Program-made: the position numbers and the translations under genes
Notes under the pieces: generated by a model
What the model saw: the letters and a program-made list of their open reading frames with translations, nothing else
What the model was told of the DNA's origin: nothing
Databases searched by the model: none
In this document: piece after piece, positions 15,429 to 23,379 of the stretch
Layout: each line of letters opens with the position of its first letter
Position numbering within the stretch: position 1 is the first letter of the stretch
Origin: Faecalimonas sp.
GTDB lineage: Bacteria > Bacillota > Clostridia > Lachnospirales > Lachnospiraceae
Direction: 5' to 3'
Assembly (NCBI GenBank): GCA_029264305.1
Contig: JARICA010000009.1
Coordinates: forward strand, 124,001 to 188,000
DNA: 64,000 bases

Positions 15429-17786
15429 ATGAAAAGAAAAATAGAAATTTTAGCACCAGCAGGATCGTATGAGAGTTTGAGAGCGGCAATTGCAGCGGGA
15501 GCAGATGCGGTTTATGTAGGTGGAAATCGGTTTGGAGCTAGGGCATATGCTGATAATTTTTCGCAAGAGGAGTTATTGGATGCTATAGATTATGTACATT
15601 TACACAAAAAGAAAATTTATTTAACAGTGAATACACTGTTGAAAGAGAAAGAATTAGAAGAAGAATTATATGAATATCTCTTACCTTATTACAAACAAGG
15701 CTTGGATGCGATCATTGTACAAGATATAGGTGTTTTACATTTTGTGAGAAAATATTTTCCGAGTCTTCCGATTCATGCAAGTACCCAAATGACAATTACT
15801 GGAGTAGATGGTGCGAAGTTTATGGAAGAACAAGGGGTAGAAAGAGTTGTAACAGCAAGAGAGTTGAGCTTGAAAGAAATTAAGAAAATTTCAGAAGAAA
15901 CTTCTGTAGAAATAGAAAGTTTTGTTCATGGTGCATTGTGCTATTGCTATTCAGGTCAATGTTTGTATAGTAGTCTTTTAGGGGGACGAAGTGGAAATAG
16001 AGGACAGTGTGCGCAACCATGTAGACTTCCATATAAGGTGGATAAAAAGACTTCTTATGTGATGAGTTTAAAAGATTTGTGTACTGTAGAATTTATTCCG
16101 GATTTAGTTGAAGCAGGTATCTATTCTTTTAAAATTGAAGGAAGAATGAAGAAACCAGAGTATGTGGCTGCTGTTACATCAATTTATAGAAAATATGTAG
16201 ATCTGTATATGGAAAGAGGAAGAAATGGATATTCTGTTTCACAAAAAGATAAAGAAATTTTAATGGACTTATATAATAGAGGCGGTTTTCATACGGGATA
16301 TTATCAAACGAGAAATGGGAAAGAAATGTTATCTTTAAATAGACCAAATCATGCAGGTACAAAAGCTGTAAAAGTATCCAGTCAGCAAGGCAAAGAAGTA
16401 TATATGCAGGCGATGACAGAATTGCATAAAGGTGATGTTTTGGAATTTCCCAATAAAGAAAATTACACGTTAGGCAAGAGTGTAAAGGTGGGAGAAAAAT
16501 TTTCGGTTAGGTTACGCAAAGGAGAGCGAATTGTAAGAGGAGAAATAGTAAACCGCACCAGAAATGAAGAATTGCTTCAAAAGTTAAAAAAAGACTTTGT
16601 TGAAAAAAAGGTACAGGAAAAAATTAATGGGAAATTAATACTTTCCACAGAAAAAAATGCTATTATTACATTAAGCATGGATAATAGCGAAGTGACTGTG
16701 TATGGCTCGAGGGCAGAGCAAGCACTTAATCATCCAATGAGTGAAGAGAGAATTGCACAGCAAATGAGAAAGACAGGAAATACTCCGTTCGTATTTGAGT
16801 CGCTTGAGATTCTTTTAGAAGATAGCCTTTTTATCCCTATGCAAAAACTGAATGAGTTAAGAAGAAGTGGATTAGAACAATTAGAAAAAGAAATTTGTAT
16901 AAAATATAGACGTAGCGATGAAAAAAAATTAGAAAAACAAGCGGAACAGGTGAGAAAGGAAATACGGAAGAGAAATACACTGTATGCTTACGTGGAGAAA
17001 AAAGAACAATTTTCAAAAGTGGTTTGTAACGAGTCTGTTGAGAGAATCTATATTGACTGTACAATGATAGAACATGCATGGGAAAATAAGATGTTAGAAG
17101 AAATTGTTTCTATAGCTAAGGTGAATAGAAAAGAAATATATTTTGCAATGCCGTATATTTTTAGAGAAGATACGAAAAAGAAATATAAAGAAATGTTTGA
17201 CGCATCTATATTCGATGGAGTGTTAATAAGGAACTATGAAAGTTTTTATTATATAAGAGAACAATTCCCGCAAATGAGTATTGTTTTAGATGCTAATATG
17301 TATCAGTTTAATCGCGAAGCGAAAATATTTTGGGAAGAACAAAAAGTGCAAGATTTTACTGCACCATTGGAATTGAATTGCAGAGAATTGGGAAACTTGG
17401 GGTGTGAACAAAGTGAATTGATTGTATATGGATATTTGCAAATGATGGTTTCTGCACAGTGTATTCATAAAACAATTGGAAAATGTACACATCAGAGTGG
17501 GTATACTCAAATAACGGATAGATATAACAAACAGTTTACAGCAAAGAATTGTTGTGATTATTGTTATAATATAATTTATAATGCGGAACCATTAAGTTTA
17601 CTTGAACAAAAAGATGATATTTTACAGTTAGATCCAAGAAAATTACGACTACATTTTACGATAGAAAATGGAAGAGAAACTGAAAAAATATTAAAGCAGT
17701 TCGAAGAAGTTTTTGTTAAGAATAAAGAAGTAGAGGAGTTTGAAAAGTCATTCACGAGAGGGCATTTTAAACGTGGAGTAAAGTAG
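15429..17786 (+). CDS. U32 family peptidase with DUF3656-type C-terminal part
   Basis: The 785-residue protein opens with EILAPAGSYESLRAAIAAGADAVYVGG, the start of the U32 barrel, and carries the U32 signature ESFVHGALCYCYSGQCLYSSLLGGRSGNRGQC with its conserved cysteines near residue 160-190. The region RGGFHTGYY and the beta-rich segment at about 310-400 follow, and then a DUF3656-type C-terminal half with a second Cys-rich segment (KNCCDYCYN, near 710). The E. coli homologue RlhA (653 residues) is needed for hydroxylation of 23S rRNA C2501, and family members act on tRNA or rRNA with prephenate and iron; proteolysis is doubtful. It ends eight bases before the FtsW-like gene. Confidence 0.85.
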   Translation: MKRKIEILAPAGSYESLRAAIAAGADAVYVGGNRFGARAYADNFSQEELLDAIDYVHLHKKKIYLTVNTLLKEKELEEELYEYLLPYYKQGLDAIIVQDIGVLHFVRKYFPSLPIHASTQMTITGVDGAKFMEEQGVERVVTARELSLKEIKKISEETSVEIESFVHGALCYCYSGQCLYSSLLGGRSGNRGQCAQPCRLPYKVDKKTSYVMSLKDLCTVEFIPDLVEAGIYSFKIEGRMKKPEYVAAVTSIYRKYVDLYMERGRNGYSVSQKDKEILMDLYNRGGFHTGYYQTRNGKEMLSLNRPNHAGTKAVKVSSQQGKEVYMQAMTELHKGDVLEFPNKENYTLGKSVKVGEKFSVRLRKGERIVRGEIVNRTRNEELLQKLKKDFVEKKVQEKINGKLILSTEKNAIITLSMDNSEVTVYGSRAEQALNHPMSEERIAQQMRKTGNTPFVFESLEILLEDSLFIPMQKLNELRRSGLEQLEKEICIKYRRSDEKKLEKQAEQVRKEIRKRNTLYAYVEKKEQFSKVVCNESVERIYIDCTMIEHAWENKMLEEIVSIAKVNRKEIYFAMPYIFREDTKKKYKEMFDASIFDGVLIRNYESFYYIREQFPQMSIVLDANMYQFNREAKIFWEEQKVQDFTAPLELNCRELGNLGCEQSELIVYGYLQMMVSAQCIHKTIGKCTHQSGYTQITDRYNKQFTAKNCCDYCYNIIYNAEPLSLLEQKDDILQLDPRKLRLHFTIENGRETEKILKQFEEVFVKNKEVEEFEKSFTRGHFKRGVK

Positions 17787-17794
17787 GTGAAAAT

Positions 17795-19255
17795 TTGGTA
17801 AATATTATAGTTGAATTATCCAAATATTTAATGATTATTTGTATAGCGATTTATACATATCTTTGTTTTGCAGTTTTTGGTTATGAAGATGAATATAAGA
17901 AGAGAAAATTATTAAGAAGACAGAATAGATTGATGTTTTCAATCCATTTTATGGCGTATTTAGTGTTATACTTAAAAATGGATGAGGTGAAAGTAATTGT
18001 TTTCTATTTTGTACAGGTTCTATTGCTTGGCGGAATAATTATACTTTATACGAAGATATATCCTAAAATCTCAAGATTAGTTGTAAATAATATGTGTATG
18101 CTTTTAACGGTTGGATTTATTATTTTGACAAGGTTATCTTTTCAAAGGGCAATAAAGCAATGTGTGATTGTAGCTGGTTCATTTTTGCTTAGTTTGGTGA
18201 TACCAGTTATCATAAGGAAGATGAAAAAGTTAGAACAATACACATATCTGTATGCTATTTTAGGAATAGGAGCGCTTCTTTTAGTGCTTGTTTTGGCAAG
18301 TACATCGGGGGGAGCGAAACTTGGATTTACTGTTGCAGGAATCGGTATTCAGCCATCTGAATTTGTGAAAATTTCTTTTGTTTTTTTCGTAGCAAGCAGG
18401 TTACAACGTTCATCAGAATTTAAAGATGTGGTCATTACAACAATTATAGCAGCAGCACATGTTATTATTCTTGTTTTAAGTACAGATTTGGGGGCTGCAT
18501 TAATTTTATTTGTTGTATATTTGATGATGCTCTATGTTGCAACTCGACAGCCGTTATATTTGCTGGCTGGAATGTCAGGAGGAGGAATTGCTGCCGTAGC
18601 AGGATATTTTTTGTTTGGACATGTGCGTACTCGTGTTGCTGTTTGGAAAGGACCTATTAGTCCTGAAGCGGCAGGTGGACATCAGATTGCACAGTCATTA
18701 TTTGCTATTGGAACGGGAAGTTGGTTCGGTATGGGACTTATGCAAGGGGCAGCAAATAAAATACCGGTTGCAACAGAAGATTTTGTTTTTGCAGCGATTG
18801 CAGAAGAATTAGGATTAATTTTTGCACTTTGTTTAATGCTGATTTGTGTAAGTTGTTATGTAATGTTTCTTAATATTGCAATGCAATTGAGAAATACTTT
18901 TTATAAATTGGTTGCACTTGGCCTTGGAACATGTTATATTTTCCAAATCTTTTTAACAATTGGAGGAGTAACTAAATTTATTCCGTTGACGGGTGTTACG
19001 CTTCCGTTGGTAAGTTATGGTGGGAGTTCGGTGCTAAGTACCATTATGATGTTTGCAATTATTCAGGGATTATATGTATTTAGAGAAGACGAGGAAGAGA
19101 TCATTGAGAGAAAAAAAGAAAGACAAAAAACAAAGAAACAACCGTCTGACAGACGACGATATTATGATTTTGAGGGAAAACGATCTGGACGCACGGCTAG
19201 AACGTCTTCCGAACAGTCGAGACGTAGAACAGGCGCCAAAAAGACCATCCACTAA
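17795..19255 (+). CDS. FtsW/RodA/SpoVE family peptidoglycan glycosyltransferase
   Basis: SEDS proteins polymerise lipid II into glycan strands together with a class B PBP. The 486 residues have about eleven hydrophobic segments and the SEDS motifs: IGIQPSEFVKISFVFF, LSTDLGAALILF with the catalytic-type Asp, GHQIAQSLFAIGTGSWFGMG, EDFVFAAIAEELGL and LPLVSYGGSSVL. Translation probably starts at TTG 17795, four bases after an AGGTGA site that overlaps the preceding stop. The C-terminus ends in about 60 very basic and acidic residues. This tail is coded in the same DNA as the N-terminus of the next gene in another frame. The partner PBP makes a RodA/PbpA-like pair. Confidence 0.85.
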   Translation: MVNIIVELSKYLMIICIAIYTYLCFAVFGYEDEYKKRKLLRRQNRLMFSIHFMAYLVLYLKMDEVKVIVFYFVQVLLLGGIIILYTKIYPKISRLVVNNMCMLLTVGFIILTRLSFQRAIKQCVIVAGSFLLSLVIPVIIRKMKKLEQYTYLYAILGIGALLLVLVLASTSGGAKLGFTVAGIGIQPSEFVKISFVFFVASRLQRSSEFKDVVITTIIAAAHVIILVLSTDLGAALILFVVYLMMLYVATRQPLYLLAGMSGGGIAAVAGYFLFGHVRTRVAVWKGPISPEAAGGHQIAQSLFAIGTGSWFGMGLMQGAANKIPVATEDFVFAAIAEELGLIFALCLMLICVSCYVMFLNIAMQLRNTFYKLVALGLGTCYIFQIFLTIGGVTKFIPLTGVTLPLVSYGGSSVLSTIMMFAIIQGLYVFREDEEEIIERKKERQKTKKQPSDRRRYYDFEGKRSGRTARTSSEQSRRRTGAKKTIH

Positions 19256-20681
19256 AAAACAAGTACAGAAAAAGAAAAGACGAAAAAAAGTAACAAATAA
19301 AGAATTTGCAAGAATTACATACTTGTTTGTTAGTTTGTTTCTTATTTTGATGGGATATATTGTATATTTTAATGCATTTAAGGCGAAAACTATTATTAAT
19401 AGCCCATATAATGTAAGGCAAGATCTTTTGGCAAACAGAATCATACGTGGAAAAATTTTAGATAAAAATGGAGAAGTACTGGCAAAAACGACAGTAGATG
19501 AAGCGGGAAAAGAACAAAGAGAATATCCTTATGGAGATTTATATGCGCATGTTGTAGGATATGCTTCAAAAGGTAAAGCGGGACTGGAATCAAAAGAAAA
19601 TTTCAATCTTCTTACATCTAATGCCTTCATTTTGGAAAAAATCATGAAAGAGTTTAAAGGGGAAAAAAATATAGGAGATAACGTAGTAACAACTCTTGAT
19701 ACAAATTTGCAACAAGCAGCATATGATGCACTTGGAAATAATAAAGGAGCAGTTGTTGTTATGGAGGCAGATACAGGAAAGATTTTATCTCTTGTTTCAA
19801 AACCTACTTTTGATCCTAATTATGTAGCTGAAAATTGGCTGGAATTGAATCAAGATAAGGATAGTGTTATGCTAAACCGTGCAATGCAAGGGAAATATGC
19901 ACCGGGATCTACATTTAAAATTGTAACTGCTTTAGAATATATGAGAGAAAATAAAGATTACAATTCTTATCAGTATAAATGTACAGGAAAAATTGAGCAT
20001 AAAGGAACGGTTATTCATTGTAACAACAAAAAGGTACATGGAATGCAAGATTTGAGAAGTTCGTTTGCAAATTCTTGTAATAGTTCTTTTTCTAATATTG
20101 GCTTACAATTAGATATTTCTAAATATAAAAAAACTGCAAAACAATTACTTTTTAATAGAGATTTACCGTCTCCACTTATGTATAGTGAAAGCAAATTTAT
20201 GCTATCTCCAAATGATCCTACCTCGGAGGTGATGATGACTGCCATGGGACAAGGAAAAACACAGGTAAGTCCATATCACATGGCACTAATTACTTCGGCT
20301 ATTGCGAATGGTGGGAAATTAATGAAACCATACTTGGTTGATAAAGTTGTAAATTATTCTGGAACAACAGTAACAAAGAATATGCCAGAGGAATATGGGA
20401 CATTAATGACGAGAGAAGAAGCGGCGCAATTAACAGAGTATATGAAAGCTGTAGTTGAAGAAGGAACTGCAAAAACTTTAAAGGAACAAGGATATTCTGT
20501 TGCAGGAAAAACAGGAACGGCAGAGTATAGTGTGGACAAGGAAAAAGTACATTCTTGGTTTGTAGGTTTTACGAATATAGATAATCCAGAGTTAGTTATT
20601 AGTGTTGTGGTAGAAGGATCAGATTCCACAGGAACAAAAGCGGTAAATGTTGCAAAAAAAGTTTTTAACAGTTATTATTAG
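19104..20681 (+). CDS. Penicillin-binding transpeptidase, PbpA-like
   Basis: A single-helix membrane protein with an extracellular transpeptidase domain. All three catalytic motifs are visible: SxxK in APGSTFKIVTA, SxN in FANSCNSSFSN, and KTG in VAGKTGTAEYS. The N-terminal part (NSPYNVRQ...IIRGKILDKNG) resembles the actinobacterial PbpA group rather than PBP2x. A charged cytosolic tail precedes the membrane helix. The start is uncertain: TTG 19104 has a good GAGGAAGAG site and gives 525 residues, while ATG 19164 has none and ATG 19074 lies further into ftsW. With 19104 the gene overlaps the FtsW-like gene by 152 bases in a different frame. Together they form a glycosyltransferase-transpeptidase pair for elongation or sporulation septum synthesis. 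Confidence 0.85.
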   Translation: MREKKKDKKQRNNRLTDDDIMILRENDLDARLERLPNSRDVEQAPKRPSTKKQVQKKKRRKKVTNKEFARITYLFVSLFLILMGYIVYFNAFKAKTIINSPYNVRQDLLANRIIRGKILDKNGEVLAKTTVDEAGKEQREYPYGDLYAHVVGYASKGKAGLESKENFNLLTSNAFILEKIMKEFKGEKNIGDNVVTTLDTNLQQAAYDALGNNKGAVVVMEADTGKILSLVSKPTFDPNYVAENWLELNQDKDSVMLNRAMQGKYAPGSTFKIVTALEYMRENKDYNSYQYKCTGKIEHKGTVIHCNNKKVHGMQDLRSSFANSCNSSFSNIGLQLDISKYKKTAKQLLFNRDLPSPLMYSESKFMLSPNDPTSEVMMTAMGQGKTQVSPYHMALITSAIANGGKLMKPYLVDKVVNYSGTTVTKNMPEEYGTLMTREEAAQLTEYMKAVVEEGTAKTLKEQGYSVAGKTGTAEYSVDKEKVHSWFVGFTNIDNPELVISVVVEGSDSTGTKAVNVAKKVFNSYY

Positions 20682-20706
20682 TTAAAAGTTATAAAGAAGG
20701 AATTAG

Positions 20707-21030
20707 ATGAAATTTTATAAAAATATATATGTTGGAGATAGTTTAAAAACAAGGAAAGAAAAGGTTATAGACAAATTAAAGAATGGTGAAGTGCAGTTTA
20801 GCTGTTATTTGATTGTACTTTGCGATAACCCGGTCGAGCAATTGGAATGTTATGATTCTATTTTGCTTTTACAGAAAAAGTGGATGCCAGAACCGTTACT
20901 TGTTGTTGGCATAGCATCTAGTTATGTAGAGGCATTAGAACTCATAAAGAGGATTGCCGAAGATACTTATCTTCGATATGGTGAAGCAAATTTACGAAAA
21001 TATATTTTAGAAACGCAACAGGAATTTTAG
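20707..21030 (+). CDS. Conserved hypothetical protein, 107 residues
   Basis: The ATG follows an AAGGAA site. The predicted protein is soluble, with an alternating helix-strand pattern: KTRKEKVIDKLKNGEVQFSCYLIVLC, a strand-like LLVVGIAS, and a C-terminal helix with IKRIAEDTYLRYGEANLRKYI. I do not recognise a family. It lies between the PBP gene and the DUF2953/GerW pair on the same strand and is probably co-transcribed, which would fit a cell-wall or sporulation role only by association. Confidence 0.7.
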   Translation: MKFYKNIYVGDSLKTRKEKVIDKLKNGEVQFSCYLIVLCDNPVEQLECYDSILLLQKKWMPEPLLVVGIASSYVEALELIKRIAEDTYLRYGEANLRKYILETQQEF

Positions 21031-21053
21031 GAAAGTAAAGTATAGGTGTTTGC

Positions 21054-21944
21054 ATGCTACATATTTTATGTATACTACTAAAAATAATAGGAATATTGAT
21101 TTTAGTTCTCCTTGGATTGTTTTTTCTTTTGACAGGGATTATATTGTTTGTACCAGTTCGCTATCACATAGAGGCAAAAGGTAAGGGTACAGTACAGTCT
21201 TTGGAAATGAAAATGAGATTTTCATGGCTGTTACATTTGTTATCAGGATATGTGTGTTATAGGGAGAAAAAGATTGAGTGGCAAGTGAGAACGGTATGGA
21301 AAAAATGGAATGTACCTGAAGTAGAGAAAATATCGAAAGTGGAAATACAACCTCAGAATTTAAAAGAATCTGAAGAATTTCAAAATCAAAAAAAAGAAAA
21401 GAAACAAGAGAAGATAATCGAAGAGACAAAAATACAACAATCCAAACCTGCAGTAGACAAAGAAGAAAAACAGCGGAGTAAAAAGGAAAAGGATTCATTT
21501 GCAAATAAATTTAAAAAATTATTTCAAAAAATAAAATGTATAATAAGTGATTTTTTTGATAAGATAAAATTACTTCGAGAGAAAAAAGATAAAGTGGTAG
21601 AGTTTTTGAAGAATGAAACACATCAGAAAGCGTGGAAAATTCTGAAAAAGGAGATTATAAGAACCCTGAAACATTTGAGACCAAAGAAGATAAAGGGGAA
21701 AATACGGTTTGGTTTTTCGGATCCATATCTTACGGGAAAAGTATTAGCGATAATTAGTATGTGTTATCCATTTTATGGAAATGAGATTTATGTTGAACCT
21801 GATTTTGAGAACGATGTTTTGGAAGGAGAAGTTAATATAAAAGGTCATGTAAGAGGGATATGTTTTTTGGTTGTTGTTTTTAATATTTTTCGTAGTAAAG
21901 AAATAAGGCAAACTTATAAAAATATGCAGTTATTTAAACTATAA
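21054..21944 (+). CDS. DUF2953 domain-containing protein (YtfI-like)
   Basis: The 296-residue protein starts with a strong hydrophobic helix (about 4-31), then a beta-rich N-terminal segment (FVPVRYHIEAKGKG), a long Lys/Glu-rich region of about 100 residues likely to be disordered or coiled, and the DUF2953 core near the C-terminus, with KIKGKIRFGFSDPYLTGKVLAI and YVEPDFENDVLEGEVNIKGHVRG. Bacillus subtilis has the same neighbour pair, ytfI-ytfJ. GerW/YtfJ follows here by 23 bases. The family is linked to sporulation by gene context only. Confidence 0.82.
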   Translation: MLHILCILLKIIGILILVLLGLFFLLTGIILFVPVRYHIEAKGKGTVQSLEMKMRFSWLLHLLSGYVCYREKKIEWQVRTVWKKWNVPEVEKISKVEIQPQNLKESEEFQNQKKEKKQEKIIEETKIQQSKPAVDKEEKQRSKKEKDSFANKFKKLFQKIKCIISDFFDKIKLLREKKDKVVEFLKNETHQKAWKILKKEIIRTLKHLRPKKIKGKIRFGFSDPYLTGKVLAIISMCYPFYGNEIYVEPDFENDVLEGEVNIKGHVRGICFLVVVFNIFRSKEIRQTYKNMQLFKL

Positions 21945-21967
21945 TTATAATGAATGGAGGAATCAGA

Positions 21968-22363
21968 ATGGCAGAAAACAATTTTAGAAATACGGTAGAT
22001 TCTCTTTTTAAAGGGATGAATAGTGTTATTTCATCAAAGACAGTGGTGGGAGAAGCAATTCATATTGGAGAAACAATTATTTTGCCTTTAGTCGATGTGT
22101 CTTTTGCAGTTGGGGCAGGAGCTTTTGAACAAGAAAAGAAGAATAGAGGAGCTGGCGGACTAGGAGGGAAAATGACGCCTAGTGCAGTTCTTGTTATCCA
22201 AGATGGAAAGACAAGACTTGTGAATATAAGAAATCAAGATACCATTACAAAAATTTTAGATATGGTTCCTGATGTAGTGGAGCGCTTTAGTAGTCAAAAA
22301 GAAGAGAAGAAAATGACAGAAGAAGATTTGGCAGAAATTTTAGATGAAAAAATTGATTCATAG
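21968..22363 (+). CDS. gerW: GerW (YtfJ) family sporulation protein
   Basis: The ATG at 21968 follows TGGAGG at 21955-21960; an in-frame ATG at 21950 overlaps that site. The 131 residues match the family: TVDSLFKGMNSVISSKTVVGEAI, LPLVDVSFAVGAGAF, GAGGLGGKMTPSAVLVI and NIRNQDTITKILDMVPDVV. GerW/YtfJ of Bacillus is a spore protein required for proper germination. Presence with an SASP gene supports a spore-forming organism. Confidence 0.9.
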   Translation: MAENNFRNTVDSLFKGMNSVISSKTVVGEAIHIGETIILPLVDVSFAVGAGAFEQEKKNRGAGGLGGKMTPSAVLVIQDGKTRLVNIRNQDTITKILDMVPDVVERFSSQKEEKKMTEEDLAEILDEKIDS

Positions 22364-22414
22364 AAAGATAAGTGTGTTCATACAATAAAATAAAAGTGTA
22401 GTTAGAAGTGTAAA

Positions 22415-22561
22415 ATGAAGAGGTTAATTGGATTTTCGCTATTTTGGATAGGAATTGGTTTGCTAATTTCCATGTGTCTTTCTAGTATATTTTTAGAGAT
22501 AGCGATTATTATTATTTGCTTTTTGTTGGGATATATATTGTTTTGTTGTGGTGGAAAATAA
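22415..22561 (+). CDS. Small two-helix membrane protein, 48 residues
   Basis: A short open frame, ATG 22415 to TAA 22559-22561, encodes MKRLIGFSLFWIGIGLLI followed by a second hydrophobic helix (about 27-46) and a CCGGK end. It starts 51 bases after gerW, on the same strand, and stops just before a terminator. The ribosome site (AGAAGTG) is weak. The regular helix-turn-helix hydrophobic pattern and the position between gerW and the terminator suggest a real gene; the function is unknown. Confidence 0.6.
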   Translation: MKRLIGFSLFWIGIGLLISMCLSSIFLEIAIIIICFLLGYILFCCGGK

Positions 22562-22575
22562 AAAATATGGCACAA

Positions 22576-22607
22576 AAAAACGAGGTGATTTTAAATCATC
22601 TCGTTTT
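22576..22607. terminator. Bidirectional terminator between the 48-residue protein gene and rpmB
   Basis: AAACGAGGTGATTT and AAATCATCTCGTTT form a 14-base stem (one G-T pair) with A and T runs on the two sides. Confidence 0.85.
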
Positions 22608-22621
22608 ATCATTGTGTAAAA

Positions 22622-22807
22622 TTAAGCACGTTCAACTCTTCCTGATTTTAAGCAAGAAGTACATACGTACATTTTTTTAGAACCACCTTCAGTTTTAACT
22701 CTTACTGATTTTACATTAGATTTCCACATTTTTGGTGTTTTTCTATGAGAGTGACTTACGTTGTTTCCGAAATGAGCACCCTTTTCACAAATAGCACATT
22801 TAGCCAT
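22622..22807 (-). CDS. rpmB: 50S ribosomal protein L28
   Basis: The 61-residue protein, MAKCAICEKGAHFGNNVSHSHRKT..., is bacterial L28. The start at 22807 follows a GGAGG site; longer frames upstream are spurious. It contains two CxxC pairs (CAIC and CTSC), the zinc-binding C+ form. It is transcribed opposite to the Asp23-DAK2 genes, the same arrangement as rpmB-yloU-yloV in Bacillus subtilis. Confidence 0.97.
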   Translation of the reverse strand: MAKCAICEKGAHFGNNVSHSHRKTPKMWKSNVKSVRVKTEGGSKKMYVCTSCLKSGRVERA

Positions 22808-22859
22808 GATTGCACCTCCTAACGATATTAATAGCCATAATAGACTCACAACAATAAGT

Positions 22860-22888
22860 ATTTTAGCAGAAAAATATAAAATATGCAA
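22860..22888 (-). promoter_or_regulatory. Sigma-A promoter for rpmB
   Basis: On the reverse strand TTGCAT (22883-22888) and TAAAAT (22860-22865) are 17 bases apart, 53 bases ahead of the rpmB start. Confidence 0.65.
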
Positions 22889-22925
22889 GGGTTTATTTTC
22901 CTCTTATTTAACTTTTCGGAAAATG

Positions 22926-22954
22926 TTGTAAAAAATGTTGAAACAGAGTATAAT
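22926..22954 (+). promoter_or_regulatory. Sigma-A promoter for the Asp23-DAK2 genes
   Basis: TTGTAA (22926-22931) and TATAAT (22949-22954) are 17 bases apart, 47 bases before the start of the Asp23 gene. Confidence 0.65.
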
Positions 22955-23001
22955 ACAAATGTTAAGTATGTTTAAATCCAGAAAGAATTGGAGGTATAGA
23001 T

Positions 23002-23361
23002 ATGAAAGGTAGTATGAGTACAGACTTGGGAATTATTACAATTGATCCAGAAGTTATTGCAAAATATGCAGGTTCTGTTGCTGTAGAATGCTTTGGAATA
23101 GTTGGAATGGCAGCAGTAAATATGAAAGATGGTCTTGTGAGATTATTAAAGAAAGAAAGTCTAACACATGGAATTCAGGTATATATTTCAGAAGATAATA
23201 AAATTACTTTAGATTTTCATGTAATCGTTTCTTATGGTGTTAGTATTTCCGCTGTTACAGAAAATTTAATTAGTAATGTAAAATATAAAGTAGAAGAGTT
23301 TACAGGTATGTCAGTAGATAAAATAAACATCTACATCGAGGGCGTAAGAGTAATCGATTAG
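23002..23361 (+). CDS. Asp23/Gls24 family envelope stress response protein (YloU-like)
   Basis: The 119 residues match the Asp23 family: GIITIDPEVIAKYAGSVAVECFGIVGMA at the start, a central beta segment (LDFHVIVSYGVSISAVTENL), and VDKINIYIEGVRVI at the end. The protein is cytosolic; members associate with the membrane and with fatty-acid or envelope homeostasis. Eighteen bases separate it from the DAK2 gene, as in yloU-yloV. Confidence 0.9.
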   Translation: MKGSMSTDLGIITIDPEVIAKYAGSVAVECFGIVGMAAVNMKDGLVRLLKKESLTHGIQVYISEDNKITLDFHVIVSYGVSISAVTENLISNVKYKVEEFTGMSVDKINIYIEGVRVID

Positions 23362-23379
23362 TTTAAGGAGGATTTTGTT

